A stretch of 64,000 nt of DNA from Cohnella lupini (GCF_003386205.1 NZ_QRDY01000001.1:620001-684000), one strand, 5' to 3'; positions 36,112 through 44,360 are shown, counted from the stretch's first letter. Numbers and translations: made by a program. Notes: generated from the letters alone by a model not told the origin.

Positions 36112-36531
36112 ATGTCTAACATACAACTTCAAAGTCAGTTGGATTTACTTAAAGGATCATTGGTTACAGAAATTAATCCGCTTAATCCAATAATTATTTT
36201 TAACGAAGAAGCTGATGGTTTTAAGTCATTAGTAATTGAATCTGCTTGGAGACTTACAAAAGATCAAGAAATTCTTATTGGTTATTATGAATATAATCAT
36301 GAACAAACTAAACAATTATGTATCAATAATTTTAAAGAATATTTGATAGGAAAGAGGATATTAAATATTGACTTGAATGAAATAATAGGAGATATCTCAA
36401 TTAAATTTGAAGGGGATTTAAAACTAGAATTATTTCATACAAGCTCAATGTTTGAAGGATGGCAGCTTTATGGAGAGAATGGATTCTTACTTCTTTCATT
36501 ACCTGGAGGAAGAATAACTTATACAGAATAA
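36112..36531 (+). CDS. Cassette 13: hypothetical protein
   Basis: Cassette 13 (36080-36749). 139 residues, beta-rich (VIESAWRLTKDQEILIGYYEY... DISIKFEGDLKLELFHTSS). GGAGG ribosome site. The ending MFEGWQLYGENGFLLLSLPGG resembles an uncharacterised family of small bacterial proteins, possibly immunity-like. Function unknown. Confidence 0.6.
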   Translation: MSNIQLQSQLDLLKGSLVTEINPLNPIIIFNEEADGFKSLVIESAWRLTKDQEILIGYYEYNHEQTKQLCINNFKEYLIGKRILNIDLNEIIGDISIKFEGDLKLELFHTSSMFEGWQLYGENGFLLLSLPGGRITYTE

Positions 36532-36565
36532 CGTGTCTTTGGGTATTCAAAGAAGTGGCCACTTC

Positions 36566-36755
36566 ATCTAACACCATATTCACGCATCGGGACATTCGTC
36601 CCTCGGTCCGGCCGGAGTTAGAAGCGGATTCGGAGGGGAGCTCTCTGTAGCAAGGAAGCGGAATCAGCCGGACACACCCGCACCACCTAACCGCATCGCG
36701 GCCGTCCCTTCGGGACTTAAGGTGGTGGGGCGTCGTGAATACAAGAACGTTAGGT
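36566..36755 (+). repeat. attC-like site 13
   Basis: Left core ATCTAAC, right core GTTAGGT. Hairpin GGGAC-ATTC-GTCCC; GTCCGGC/GCCGGAC; CCGCACCACC/GGTGGTGGGG; GTCCC-TTCG-GGGAC. Confidence 0.88.
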
Positions 36756-36804
36756 GAAAGCTCCGAAATTCCTAATCCTATCTTGAATGGAGTTGTAACT
36801 AGTT

Positions 36805-37281
36805 ATGGATCTTCATTTATTTGAAGAAGCTCTTAAAGCATTACAATTTCCAAAATCAAGCGAAGGATTATCCTTGAATATAAAGGCGTTTTTTATTAGT
36901 AAGAAAATTCCCAATCATATTATTGAGTTTTATGAAAGATTTTCTTTTATACATTCAATAAGATTTGGTTCCAACTTTTTTTATAAAGCCAACGATTTAG
37001 ATGAAGAGAATAAGGACATGCCTAACAGTAAATGTATAGAGTCAGGACTATTAATTATTGGCCATGGACTGAATGGTGATTATATAGTACTAAATTTGAA
37101 AAGCAGTCATATAGGATTTATTTATCATGATGAACTATATGAGAATGAAGAATGTAGAATTGAAAATATTTATATAGATATGGGATTAAGCTTAGGAGAA
37201 TTTTATAATAAATCATTTAATGAAAAAGGCTTTCCAGTAGACGGATATCAGGCAGAAATTTATAAGAATAATCTGGTGTAA
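36805..37281 (+). CDS. Cassette 14: SMI1/KNR4 (SUKH)-like protein
   Basis: Cassette 14 (36750-37484). 158 residues with SUKH-type features: IPNHIIEFYERFSF near residue 35 and GLLIIGHGLNGDYIVLNLKSSHIGFIYHDE. SUKH proteins are frequent immunity partners of toxins; no toxin is present in this cassette. Family call moderate. Confidence 0.6.
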   Translation: MDLHLFEEALKALQFPKSSEGLSLNIKAFFISKKIPNHIIEFYERFSFIHSIRFGSNFFYKANDLDEENKDMPNSKCIESGLLIIGHGLNGDYIVLNLKSSHIGFIYHDELYENEECRIENIYIDMGLSLGEFYNKSFNEKGFPVDGYQAEIYKNNLV

Positions 37282-37301
37282 TTCGAAGAAGCGGGGCCAT
37301 C

Positions 37302-37490
37302 ACCTAACACCATATTCATGCATCGGGACATTCGTCCCTCGGTCCGGACCAGAGTTAGAAGTGGACTCGGGGATGAGCATTTCAGTAGCAAGGAAGCATA
37401 ATCAGCCGGACACATCCCTCCACCTAACCGCATCGCGGCCGCCCTTCGGGCTTAAGGTGGAGGGACGTCGTGAATACAAGAACGTTATGT
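37302..37490 (+). repeat. attC-like site 14
   Basis: Left core ACCTAAC, right core GTTATGT. Hairpin GGGAC-ATTC-GTCCC; GTCCGG/CCGGAC; lower stem TCCCTCCACC/GGTGGAGGGA (compensatory relative to CCGCACCACC); GCCC-TTCG-GGGC. Confidence 0.88.
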
Positions 37491-37566
37491 GAAACCTTAG
37501 AAAGAATTAGTAATCATTTAGAAATCTATACAAGAAATCAAATTTCCGTTCTGAAAGGGAGTAAGC

Positions 37567-37902
37567 ATGAAACGCTGGAGAATTATTATATTATTGGTGA
37601 CGTTCTTTATGATATGTGGAATATTTTATTTTTTAGATACAAGAATTTGGATAAATAAATATGGAATGAAAGGCAATACTTTAGTATTTGAGAATAATGT
37701 TTATTTGCTTAAAGACTCACTTTCAGAATCAGATACTAGCAATCATGGCAAGACAATCGGAATTGCAGTAAACGAAAAAAGGTCTATCACAAATTACATT
37801 TGGCCGAATTGGATTTTAGAGTATAAAAATGATAAATATCATAACCATATTTTTGTAAGAGGCATAATGGACATGGGGAACGTTTACATAAAACAGGCCT
37901 AA
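37567..37902 (+). CDS. Cassette 15: membrane-anchored hypothetical protein
   Basis: Cassette 15 (37485-39693, enlarged by the IS). 111 residues: N-terminal transmembrane helix (RRWRIIILLVTFFMICGIFYFL-like, residues ~3-22) and a polar external domain. AAAGGGAG ribosome site. Function unknown. Confidence 0.6.
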   Translation: MKRWRIIILLVTFFMICGIFYFLDTRIWINKYGMKGNTLVFENNVYLLKDSLSESDTSNHGKTIGIAVNEKRSITNYIWPNWILEYKNDKYHNHIFVRGIMDMGNVYIKQA

Positions 37903-38087
37903 TCAAAAGCTATAAACTAAGTAATATAATGATAATATTTGGGTCTATTCAAGATGTCTGAGGCATCACATAAACCAGCTAATCAAAGTCAATACAGAGG
38001 GTTCCTGCGCAATCGTATGACACAAAATGACGCACTCAAATAAGCCTTCCCGGAAATAGAAGACATATGGTAAAATGTTCCTTATAT

Positions 38088-39293
38088 CTACTTGCCAGAT
38101 GTGTTAAATGGCGTATTTCCGCTCCAGACGCCGAAAATCATGCGTAAAAGCTTGTTTGCAGTAGCGACTTTTGCTAGCTTGCCTTGTGAGCGTTTTAACT
38201 GGTAATATCGCGATAGAATTTCATTTCTCGGACCGTTAACTTGCTTCGAGATTCCGGCAACGGTAGCTTGAAACAAAGCGGTACGGAGGTACGTTGAGCC
38301 CCTCTTTGAAATGCGATTCTGATTGGCCTTAAAGGTTCCCGACTCGTAAACAGATGAATCCAGCCCGGCAAAAGCGGTCAACTGTTTAACGGAAGGGAAC
38401 CTTTTTATATCGCCAATCTCGGCTTGGATGGTAGCCGCTGTGAGCGGGCCAACGCCTGGAATGGAGCGAAGTAACACATGCTCAGGAAAGGAAGAAGCGA
38501 GCTGCAGCATGTGTTTTTGAATGTCCGCTAGTCCAGCTTGATGCGCTTGTATCAGAGAAATGTAGTTCTTCATCCCGATCAAATGAGCACCAGAAGCCTG
38601 AGGATCCGGTAGACTTTCACTTGCAAGAGTAAGGAGAGCAGTTAGCTTCTTTTGGTTCCAGGCGAGCCCTCGGCGATTGTGCAATAGAATGCTCAGGATG
38701 TCGGCGTGACTGGCATCTAACAGGGCTTTGGGTGTAGGGTAAGCAGTTAATAATTGAAGTGAAGTTGGGTTACATAGGTTCTGAAAAGCCTTGTCATATC
38801 CGGGGAAAACGAGATCCAGAACAGAGCGGAAATGCAGTTGAACACTGCCATACAAGGACATGCATTGGTAATGTTGTCTGCACAAGGCGCGGAGTTCAAG
38901 TATTTTTGAGTCAAGTTCTTGAACCGGAGAAACCTCCTCCAGGTAGAAGGCTTGGGCAATCCGCAGGGCATCGATGGGATCTGTTTTGACCTTACGTGTG
39001 GCCTTCTTCTTCAGTTGATAAGTCAGAAGTGGATTCAGCACAACAACGGGATATCCTTTAGCCGAGAAGAAAGAAACAAGCGGCTTGGAGTAATTACCGG
39101 TAGCCTCGAGCACAACGTGAGGACGTTGCTGAGTCATCTCCTCGAGCTGATCTAGTAAGGGGAGTAACGAAGAAACGCCTTGAGGCGAATGAGAAAAAGG
39201 AAATGGTTTACGAACGATGGCACCATAAGCAGAAAAGGCAGCGGCAACGCTTTTGTCTTTGGCCACATCAATGCTAAGAATAGGCTGTTGCAT
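38088..39293 (-). CDS. IS110-family transposase
   Basis: 401 residues. N-terminal RuvC-like DEDD domain with D9 (SIDVAKDK), E63 (VVLEATGNY), D105 and D108 (TDPIDAL), and C-terminal Transposase_20 domain (LLRSIPGVGPLTAATIQAEIGDI ... TAFAGLDSSVYESG). Full length, no frameshift, so probably active. Oriented against the cassette genes. Confidence 0.92.
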   Translation of the reverse strand: MQQPILSIDVAKDKSVAAAFSAYGAIVRKPFPFSHSPQGVSSLLPLLDQLEEMTQQRPHVVLEATGNYSKPLVSFFSAKGYPVVVLNPLLTYQLKKKATRKVKTDPIDALRIAQAFYLEEVSPVQELDSKILELRALCRQHYQCMSLYGSVQLHFRSVLDLVFPGYDKAFQNLCNPTSLQLLTAYPTPKALLDASHADILSILLHNRRGLAWNQKKLTALLTLASESLPDPQASGAHLIGMKNYISLIQAHQAGLADIQKHMLQLASSFPEHVLLRSIPGVGPLTAATIQAEIGDIKRFPSVKQLTAFAGLDSSVYESGTFKANQNRISKRGSTYLRTALFQATVAGISKQVNGPRNEILSRYYQLKRSQGKLAKVATANKLLRMIFGVWSGNTPFNTSGK

Positions 39294-39490
39294 ATAACCT
39301 CCTTGTTAACCAACTAGGACCCGGCGTAATCGTTCTCCACAGGTTGGCACGGTGATACGGGCTCGAAGCCCAACCAGCTAAATCGGGGTATGAACGTTAC
39401 TTAGGCTGAAACACTTTATGCGAAGAGATCTAAGTCCCAACACCGCATACGTTTTTACCCAGTGGTGATTTTCTTAGTATAAAAGAAAAA
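39294..39490 (-). ncRNA. Candidate bridge (guide) RNA of the IS110 element
   Basis: The noncoding stretch 5' of the transposase is where IS110 elements encode a bridge RNA. It contains CCAACACC (39437-39444), identical to the right IS/attC junction (CCAACACCATATTC), and AACCAGCTAAATC (39372-39384), nearly identical to the left IS end (AACCAGCTAATC). Such matches are expected for guide loops. Strand and ends are inferred. Confidence 0.5.
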
Positions 39491-39521
39491 GCTCAACCCC
39501 GACTTGCTGGGATGAGCTTAA
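39484..39521 (-). terminator. Terminator-like hairpin near the IS right end
   Basis: On the minus strand AAGCTCATCCC / GGGGTTGAGCTT is followed by TTTCTTTT. It may block read-through into the transposase or be a structural part of the element end. Confidence 0.5.
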
Positions 39522-39771
39522 TATACCAACACCATATTCACGCATCGGGGCATTCGCCCCTCGAAGCGGATTCGGGGATGAGAATTTCAGCAGCGAAGAA
39601 GCGGGATCAGCCGGACACACCCGCGCTACCTAACCGCATCGCGGCCGTCCCTTCGGGACTTAAGGTGGTGGGGCCTTGTGAATACAAGGAACGTTATGTG
39701 AAATTCTATCTAGGGCTTTTGAAACTAAAAAATGATAAAATGAAATCAAAAGTCGTTTGGAGGGATCCAAC

Positions 39772-40014
39772 GTGAAATGGAATGACGTTCAAAACATATA
39801 TCCAGATCAATTTGTTAAGTTTGAAATTTTGCATTCCATAGAACATGACGATAAAGAAATTATTGATGAAGTTGCATTGATCGGGCCGGTTAAAGACGAG
39901 GATGCTACTCGTGAACTTCTCAATTGCAAGAATAGAACTCTGGTTTATCACACATCTAAAGACAAAATAGAAGTCATTATAAGGAAGAACATAGGATTGA
40001 GGAGATATCTTTAA
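39772..40014 (+). CDS. Cassette 16, gene 1: small protein preceding the retropepsin-like gene
   Basis: Cassette 16 (39694-40543). 80 residues from the GTG placed 7 nt after GGAGGG (MKWNDVQNIYPDQFVKFEILHS...), ending with NIGLRRYL. Stop and next start abut (TAA-ATG), so it is co-translated with the aspartic-protease-like gene. The pair occurs as a unit in other Bacillales as far as I recall. Function unknown. Confidence 0.65.
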   Translation: MKWNDVQNIYPDQFVKFEILHSIEHDDKEIIDEVALIGPVKDEDATRELLNCKNRTLVYHTSKDKIEVIIRKNIGLRRYL

Positions 40015-40395
40015 ATGCAAATTGAATTTAGAGACGGGCTCCTTTTTACTGAAGTCACGATTCAATATCAAGGCCAAAGTAAATTAATTAAGAATGTAGT
40101 CATTGATACCGGTGCAAGTCACTCATTAATTTCTCAAGACGCTGTAGATGACATTGATATAAGGGCAACTAAAGATGATCATTTCATTACAAGTTTTGGA
40201 ATTGGCGGGGAAGAACATGCCTTTATTAAGAAAATCGATTCTATAGAAATCGGAGACTTTGTGGTCAAAGATTTAGAGATCGATTTTACTTCTTTTAAAT
40301 ATCACAATATAAATGGACTATTAGGCCTGGACATCTTACTTGAAGGCAAATTTAATATTGATTTATTCAACTTAGAGCTAAAACGTCTGCAATAG
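40015..40395 (+). CDS. Cassette 16, gene 2: retropepsin-like aspartic protease fold protein
   Basis: 126 residues with the catalytic motif VVIDTGASHSLIS (D31-T-G-A), the flap-like FGIGGEEHAF and the NGLLGLDIL segment of clan AA single-domain aspartic proteases. Likely a homodimeric protease. Coupled to the preceding gene and followed by its own terminator. Confidence 0.78.
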   Translation: MQIEFRDGLLFTEVTIQYQGQSKLIKNVVIDTGASHSLISQDAVDDIDIRATKDDHFITSFGIGGEEHAFIKKIDSIEIGDFVVKDLEIDFTSFKYHNINGLLGLDILLEGKFNIDLFNLELKRLQ

Positions 40396-40413
40396 TATTG
40401 CAGATTTTTTTGT
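40386..40413 (+). terminator. Terminator inside cassette 16
   Basis: CTGCAAT-AGT-ATTGCAG followed by TTTTTTTG, overlapping the stop of the protease gene. One of few cassettes with a clear terminator before its attC-like site. Confidence 0.8.
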
Positions 40414-40441
40414 TGGTATTTCAATGGAGAGATAGAACTTC

Positions 40442-40549
40442 ACCTAACACCATATTCACGCATCGGGGCATTCGCCCCTCGATCCTGCCAGAGTTAGAAG
40501 CGGATTCGGGGGTGAGATTCCAGTAGCGAGGAAGTAGATTACGTTAGAT
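40442..40549 (+). repeat. attC-like site 16, truncated
   Basis: Left core ACCTAAC, right core GTTAGAT, but only 108 bp: the lower stem, UUCG-type hairpin and right inner box are missing, the DNA jumping from GAAGTAGATTAC straight to GTTAGAT. Probably inactive. Confidence 0.82.
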
Positions 40550-40600
40550 GAAAGACACGCAACTGATAATTCAATCCAATCCTAATAAGTAGGTGAAGTT

Positions 40601-41059
40601 ATGAATTGCAAATTATCGGATCTTAATTTCGTTTTTGTAGGTTTTAAGTTTACGGGATTATTTTCAGATTACCCTAAACTCATTCCTCAAGGTCTAAGTG
40701 AAATTAAAGATAAAGAGCAACAAATTATTAATCGATTAGATAAAACCATAATTCTATATGAACCTTGTAAAGGCGAAGACCATAAGATCGGATATTTTTA
40801 TCTTGGATGGATCATGACCAAAGAACAATTAACATTGCCTGATGAAGCCAATCTAATAAGAATCAATGGGAAATATGCAACATCGTCAGGAACAATAGAT
40901 CAAATGGAAGAGATATATTCTAGAATTAATAACTGGATTAGGGAGAAAGAATATAAGCCTATCTGGCCAGAGACTTTATATATTGAAATATACGAAACAC
41001 CATTAGGACCTGAAATTACATTGAGAGAAGAAGTACAAGTTTACTTACCTATTGAATAA
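40601..41059 (+). CDS. Cassette 17: GyrI-like small-molecule-binding protein
   Basis: Cassette 17 (40544-41275). 152 residues with the layout of AraC-effector/GyrI-like domains: FVFVGFKFTG... near the N-terminus, IGYFYLGWIM, and the closing IEIYETPLGPE. Such proteins bind or hydrolyse drugs and other small molecules. A second GyrI-like protein is at 48072. Confidence 0.6.
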   Translation: MNCKLSDLNFVFVGFKFTGLFSDYPKLIPQGLSEIKDKEQQIINRLDKTIILYEPCKGEDHKIGYFYLGWIMTKEQLTLPDEANLIRINGKYATSSGTIDQMEEIYSRINNWIREKEYKPIWPETLYIEIYETPLGPEITLREEVQVYLPIE

Positions 41060-41096
41060 TGCAGATTGGAAGCGAATCGAGGAGGGCATGTCCTTC

Positions 41097-41281
41097 ATCA
41101 AACACCATATTCACGCATCGGGGCATTCGCCCCTCGGTCCGGCCGGAGTTAGAAGTAGATTCGGGGATGAGCATTTCAGTAGCAGGGAAGCATAAGCCGG
41201 ACACATCCTTCCACCTAATCTCATCGCGGCCGCCCTTCGGGCTTAAGGTGGAAGGATGTCGTGAATACAAGAACGTTATAT
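41097..41281 (+). repeat. attC-like site 17
   Basis: Left core ATCAAAC (one base off TAAC), right core GTTATAT. Hairpin GGGGC-ATTC-GCCCC; GTCCGGC/GCCGGAC; lower stem TCCTTCCACC/GGTGGAAGGA, fully compensatory; GCCC-TTCG-GGGC. Confidence 0.87.
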
Positions 41282-41316
41282 GAAATCGTGCAAGTGCTAA
41301 TTAATGAGGTGATTCG

Positions 41317-41550
41317 GTGAAGTATTTTATATCAGATGATCATTGGGATATCGATGGTTACTGGAAACAGTTAAGAACTTTATCTAATAGATTCTCTAAG
41401 GAAACATTTGAATTTATAAGTACACATTCTTTTCACGATGCAAGCGTGGTTGAGTTAAACATTAGTAATACCTCTTTGATAAGAAGAACATTAGATCCTA
41501 CATTGGGGCAAGTGCTTATTAAACACATTCTGAGGGAGCAACTTCGATGA
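41317..41550 (+). CDS. Cassette 18, gene 1: short protein, possibly truncated
   Basis: Cassette 18 (41276-42246). 77 residues from GTG after GAGGTG. The text YFISDDHWDIDGYWKQL ... SFHDASVVELNI looks like the N-terminal part of a larger family, so it may be truncated. Stop overlaps the next start (ATGA). Confidence 0.5.
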   Translation: MKYFISDDHWDIDGYWKQLRTLSNRFSKETFEFISTHSFHDASVVELNISNTSLIRRTLDPTLGQVLIKHILREQLR

Positions 41551-42035
41551 AAATTGGATTTTTAGTTATTGATATGCAAGCAATTCACCTAGAGGACATA
41601 GAAAAGAAAATCATAAGTAGAGCTTGCGAATATATCAATTATGTTTCGGATTTAATTCGTGAATCAAATCATGTTGTTATACATATTCAAGACATCGAAG
41701 GTATGACAGAGTCGAATAAAGATTTATACGATACAATTCCAGATATTCATATCAGGGATAAAGATTTAACTTTAACTAAAGAAAATTCAAATGCATTTTG
41801 GAAGACAGAACTTGAACAAATTCTAATAAATCAAGGTATTGAATGTATAATTATAGCGGGAAACGCTGCGGAGCATTGTGTCTTGTTTACCTATAATGGG
41901 GCTATAGAAAGAGGATTTAATGCTGTAATTTTACAAAATGGAATATTAAGTACAAAAAATGATGCAATAACTTCAACGTACAGAGATAGAAATATAATCT
42001 CGTATCCAGTAATTAAATATTTAATAAATAAATGA
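41547..42035 (+). CDS. Cassette 18, gene 2: isochorismatase-like cysteine hydrolase
   Basis: 162 residues with the catalytic triad of the family: D9 (FLVIDMQ), K78 (LTKENSNAF) and C111 (GNAAEHCV). Hydrolyses amide/ether bonds of small molecules; substrate unknown. ATGA overlap with the upstream gene. Confidence 0.85.
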   Translation: MKIGFLVIDMQAIHLEDIEKKIISRACEYINYVSDLIRESNHVVIHIQDIEGMTESNKDLYDTIPDIHIRDKDLTLTKENSNAFWKTELEQILINQGIECIIIAGNAAEHCVLFTYNGAIERGFNAVILQNGILSTKNDAITSTYRDRNIISYPVIKYLINK

Positions 42036-42068
42036 AATGTGAAAGTAACTCAAGATGGCCCCAACAGC

Positions 42069-42252
42069 ATATACTATATTCACGCTTCGGGCCATACGGC
42101 CCTCGGTCCGGCAGAAGTTAGAAGAGGATCGGAGAAGTATTGGCAGTAGCAGGGAAGCAGATTCAGCCGGGCACATCCTTCCACCTAATCGCATCGCGTC
42201 CGCCCTTCGGGGCTTAAGGTGGAAGGACGTCGAGAATATAAGAACGTTATGC
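42069..42252 (+). repeat. attC-like site 18, left arm damaged
   Basis: Left arm reads ATATACTATATTCACG, having lost the TAACACC core spacing; right core GTTATGC is intact. Hairpin GGGCC-ATAC-GGCCC and lower stem TCCTTCCACC/GGTGGAAGGA remain. Confidence 0.8.
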
Positions 42253-42282
42253 GATATGCCTCAATTTAAGGAGTACAGGAAC

Positions 42283-42831
42283 TTGCACATAATTGAACAA
42301 CTAAAATCTCGAAGTGTCTTTTTTGACAAAGGGCTAACCGATAACGAAATTGAAAATATTCAGAAGAGATTCGAGATTCAGTTTCCACCAGACCTTTTAG
42401 AATTCCTATCTACTGCTTTACCGATCTCAAATGGATTTATTAACTGGCGTAATAGCTCGATTGAAAATATAAATGTAATTAAAGACAAGCTTAAATTGCC
42501 TCTTGAAGGAATTCTTTTTGATATTGAACATAATTCATTTTGGTTTGAAGGATGGGGAAGCAAACCGAATAATTTGTTGGAATCGTTGGAGATATGTAAA
42601 GAGAAGATGAATCAAGCCCCCCAATTAATACCAATTTATTTCCATAGATTTATACCCCAAAATCCGTTTGAAAGGAATAATCCAATTTTCTCTGTCCATC
42701 AAACAGACATAATATATTACGGAGAGAACTTATTTAATTATTTGGAAATAGAATTTGGCATTAAGGGCTATAAAGATATCGATTTTGAATCAATAAAGAC
42801 GATACCGTTTTGGACAGACATTGTGGGGTAA
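42283..42831 (+). CDS. Cassette 19: SMI1/KNR4 (SUKH) family protein
   Basis: Cassette 19 (42247-43007). About 182 residues from the TTG 9 nt after AAGGAG (ATG 42256 is upstream without a ribosome site). DNEIENIQKRFEIQFPPDLLEFLSTALP and WFEGWGSKP are clear SUKH signatures. Often immunity proteins of contact-dependent toxins; here an orphan. Confidence 0.78.
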   Translation: MHIIEQLKSRSVFFDKGLTDNEIENIQKRFEIQFPPDLLEFLSTALPISNGFINWRNSSIENINVIKDKLKLPLEGILFDIEHNSFWFEGWGSKPNNLLESLEICKEKMNQAPQLIPIYFHRFIPQNPFERNNPIFSVHQTDIIYYGENLFNYLEIEFGIKGYKDIDFESIKTIPFWTDIVG

Positions 42832-42846
42832 AGTAAGAGGCACGTC

Positions 42847-43013
42847 GCATAACCATATTCACGCCTCGGGGCATTCGGCCCTTGGTCCGCCAGGACATCG
42901 GATCTTGCTAGCGCAGATCCGAGCGGACACACCCGCACCGGCTAATTGCGCAAGCGCAGCCGGACCTTCGGTCCTTAAGTCGGTGGGGCGTCGTGAATAC
43001 AAGAACGTTAGAT
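42847..43013 (+). repeat. attC-like site 19 (variant)
   Basis: Left core GCATAAC with a 3-nt shorter spacer, right core GTTAGAT. Stem GTCCGC/GCGGAC, inner hairpin CGGATCTTGC / GCAGATCCG, and GGACC-TTCG-GGTCC are all rewritten but still paired. Confidence 0.85.
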
Positions 43014-43033
43014 GAAATTGACCGGAAGGCGTG

Positions 43034-43414
43034 ATGGACATAAAAGACAATTTTAAACCAATATTGAGTTTGATAGGATTAGGTTTATTCATAATGACTC
43101 TTGCAACTCATCTAAGTTTTAGATTTGCAAATATATCGGATGTAGGATTAGGCATGATGCTCTCTCTTGCTAATGCACTATTGTTAATTCTCACATTGTT
43201 ATGGAGCGTAATGGGGATAATAGAATTTCGGATATTGATGAGGTCGCGCAAGGATATCAAAGCTAAATTTGATAACGGAAGAATAAATAAAGATGAATAT
43301 ACGAACATATCGAAAAGACATAAATTTAATTTAGCTATAAACATCAGTTATTTATTAATTGTCACATCTCAGTTGGGATATGTTATTAATAACTGGAATG
43401 AAGTAAACATATAA
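43034..43414 (+). CDS. Cassette 20: small multi-pass membrane protein
   Basis: Cassette 20 (43008-43584). 126 residues with three hydrophobic helices (~9-27, ~38-62, ~102-119) separated by a charged loop (RSRKDIKAKFDNGRINKDEY). GGAAGG ribosome site; GTG 43031 also possible. Function unknown. Confidence 0.62.
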   Translation: MDIKDNFKPILSLIGLGLFIMTLATHLSFRFANISDVGLGMMLSLANALLLILTLLWSVMGIIEFRILMRSRKDIKAKFDNGRINKDEYTNISKRHKFNLAINISYLLIVTSQLGYVINNWNEVNI

Positions 43415-43456
43415 ATTCAAGCATTTGGAATGCAAATCAATTAAGTGGTCAACATC

Positions 43457-43590
43457 AGCTAACACCATATTCGCGCATCGGGCCTTCGGCAGTGGGATTT
43501 CGGAGAAGTCAAAGCAGCCGGACTCAACTATTCCCCTAAGATAAGAGCTATCTAAGGGGAATGGACGTCGTGAATACAATAACGTTATGT
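43457..43590 (+). repeat. attC-like site 20 (compact)
   Basis: Left core AGCTAAC, right core GTTATGT; 134 bp. The lower arm is the same long hairpin as site 10 (ATTCCCCTAAGATA / TATCTAAGGGGAAT); the upper arms are reduced. The left inner box ATTCGCG no longer matches the right CGTGAAT at one position. Confidence 0.83.
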
Positions 43591-43618
43591 GAAATCTATG
43601 CTAATGGAAGTGATGATC

Positions 43619-44110
43619 TTGAAAATCTTAAAGAGCCTAATGATATTGTCTTTATTAATATTATGTTTAGGCTGTTTAAATCAAAATGTAACAAGCGAAA
43701 ATATGGGAAGCAATGTGTCTGAATTATATATTGAAGCCTATGAGTCAATCATGTCCTTAGATTCTGCACTTAGTGAAAACATAAAATATATATCACTTAA
43801 CATGGATAATTTAGAATCGATTACAGACATTAATAGAAAAGAAATAAATGACTATTTTAAGGGGAAATATAATATTGAAATATTTAATTCCTCATTCAAA
43901 GCACTTGAGGAGAAAGGATTTGTGAAGGAAGGTAATTATATCGAAGGAGTACTCCTAAATATAGATTCTGTTGATTATAAATCTAATACATCCGTTAATA
44001 TATCTGGATCAAAGTTTAGGTCAGGCTTAGGGGCAGTAGGAGTTGAAGTAAAGTTGAATTTTAGGAATGGCAAATGGATATCAGAAACAAATAGTACCTG
44101 GATTAGCTAA
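43619..44110 (+). CDS. Cassette 21: lipoprotein
   Basis: Cassette 21 (43585-44314). About 163 residues from TTG after GGAAGTGAT (ATG 43613 possible). Lipoprotein signal: basic start, hydrophobic stretch and lipobox LCLGC. The mature part is a polar alpha/beta domain. Function unknown. Confidence 0.68.
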   Translation: MKILKSLMILSLLILCLGCLNQNVTSENMGSNVSELYIEAYESIMSLDSALSENIKYISLNMDNLESITDINRKEINDYFKGKYNIEIFNSSFKALEEKGFVKEGNYIEGVLLNIDSVDYKSNTSVNISGSKFRSGLGAVGVEVKLNFRNGKWISETNSTWIS

Positions 44111-44130
44111 CTCAAGAAGGCATAGACTTC

Positions 44131-44320
44131 ACATAACACCATATTCACGCATCGGGTCGACTTCGTCCCCCCTCGGACCGGCCGGAGTTAGAAGAGGATT
44201 CGGGGATGAGAATTTCAGCAGCAAGGGATTTAGCCGGACACATCCTTCCACCTAACCGCATCGCGGCCGGTCCTTCGGACCTTAAGGTGGTGGGGCGTCG
44301 TGAATACTAGAACGTTATCT
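44131..44320 (+). repeat. attC-like site 21
   Basis: Left core ACATAAC, right core GTTATCT. The first hairpin is altered (GGGTCGACTTCGTCCCC); lower stem TCCTTCCACC versus GGTGGTGGGG is mismatched; GGTCC-TTCG-GGACC intact. Confidence 0.83.
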
Positions 44321-44360
44321 GTAATGCCACAAGAGTCGAATTTCGAAATGAGGAATAATA

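Larger units (their letters stand above)
37972..39527 (-). mobile_element. IS110-family insertion sequence in an attC-like site
   Basis: About 1556 bp, bounded by the two halves of site 15; a shared AA makes the ends uncertain by 2 bp (37974-39529 fits equally). One transposase gene on the minus strand, 235 bp of noncoding DNA upstream of it and ~115 bp downstream, the layout of the IS110 group. No terminal inverted repeats or long target duplication seen, as usual in the family. Confidence 0.88.
37968..39699 (+). repeat. attC-like site 15, split by an IS110-family element
   Basis: Left core ACATAA(C) at 37968 is interrupted after TAA and resumes as AACACCATATTCACGC at 39528; right core GTTATGT at 39693. 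The right part has also lost the GTCCGGC half of one stem, so the site is damaged in two ways. Confidence 0.85.

Noticed and set aside
41059-41283. Plus- and minus-strand ORFs of 60-90 codons across the attC-like sites (also near 28222, 32653, 32687, 33800, 35868, 43355)
   Set aside because: They translate the conserved repeat itself (recurring TIFTHRGIRPSVRPE-like text), lack ribosome sites and are explained by the GC-rich, stop-poor repeat.
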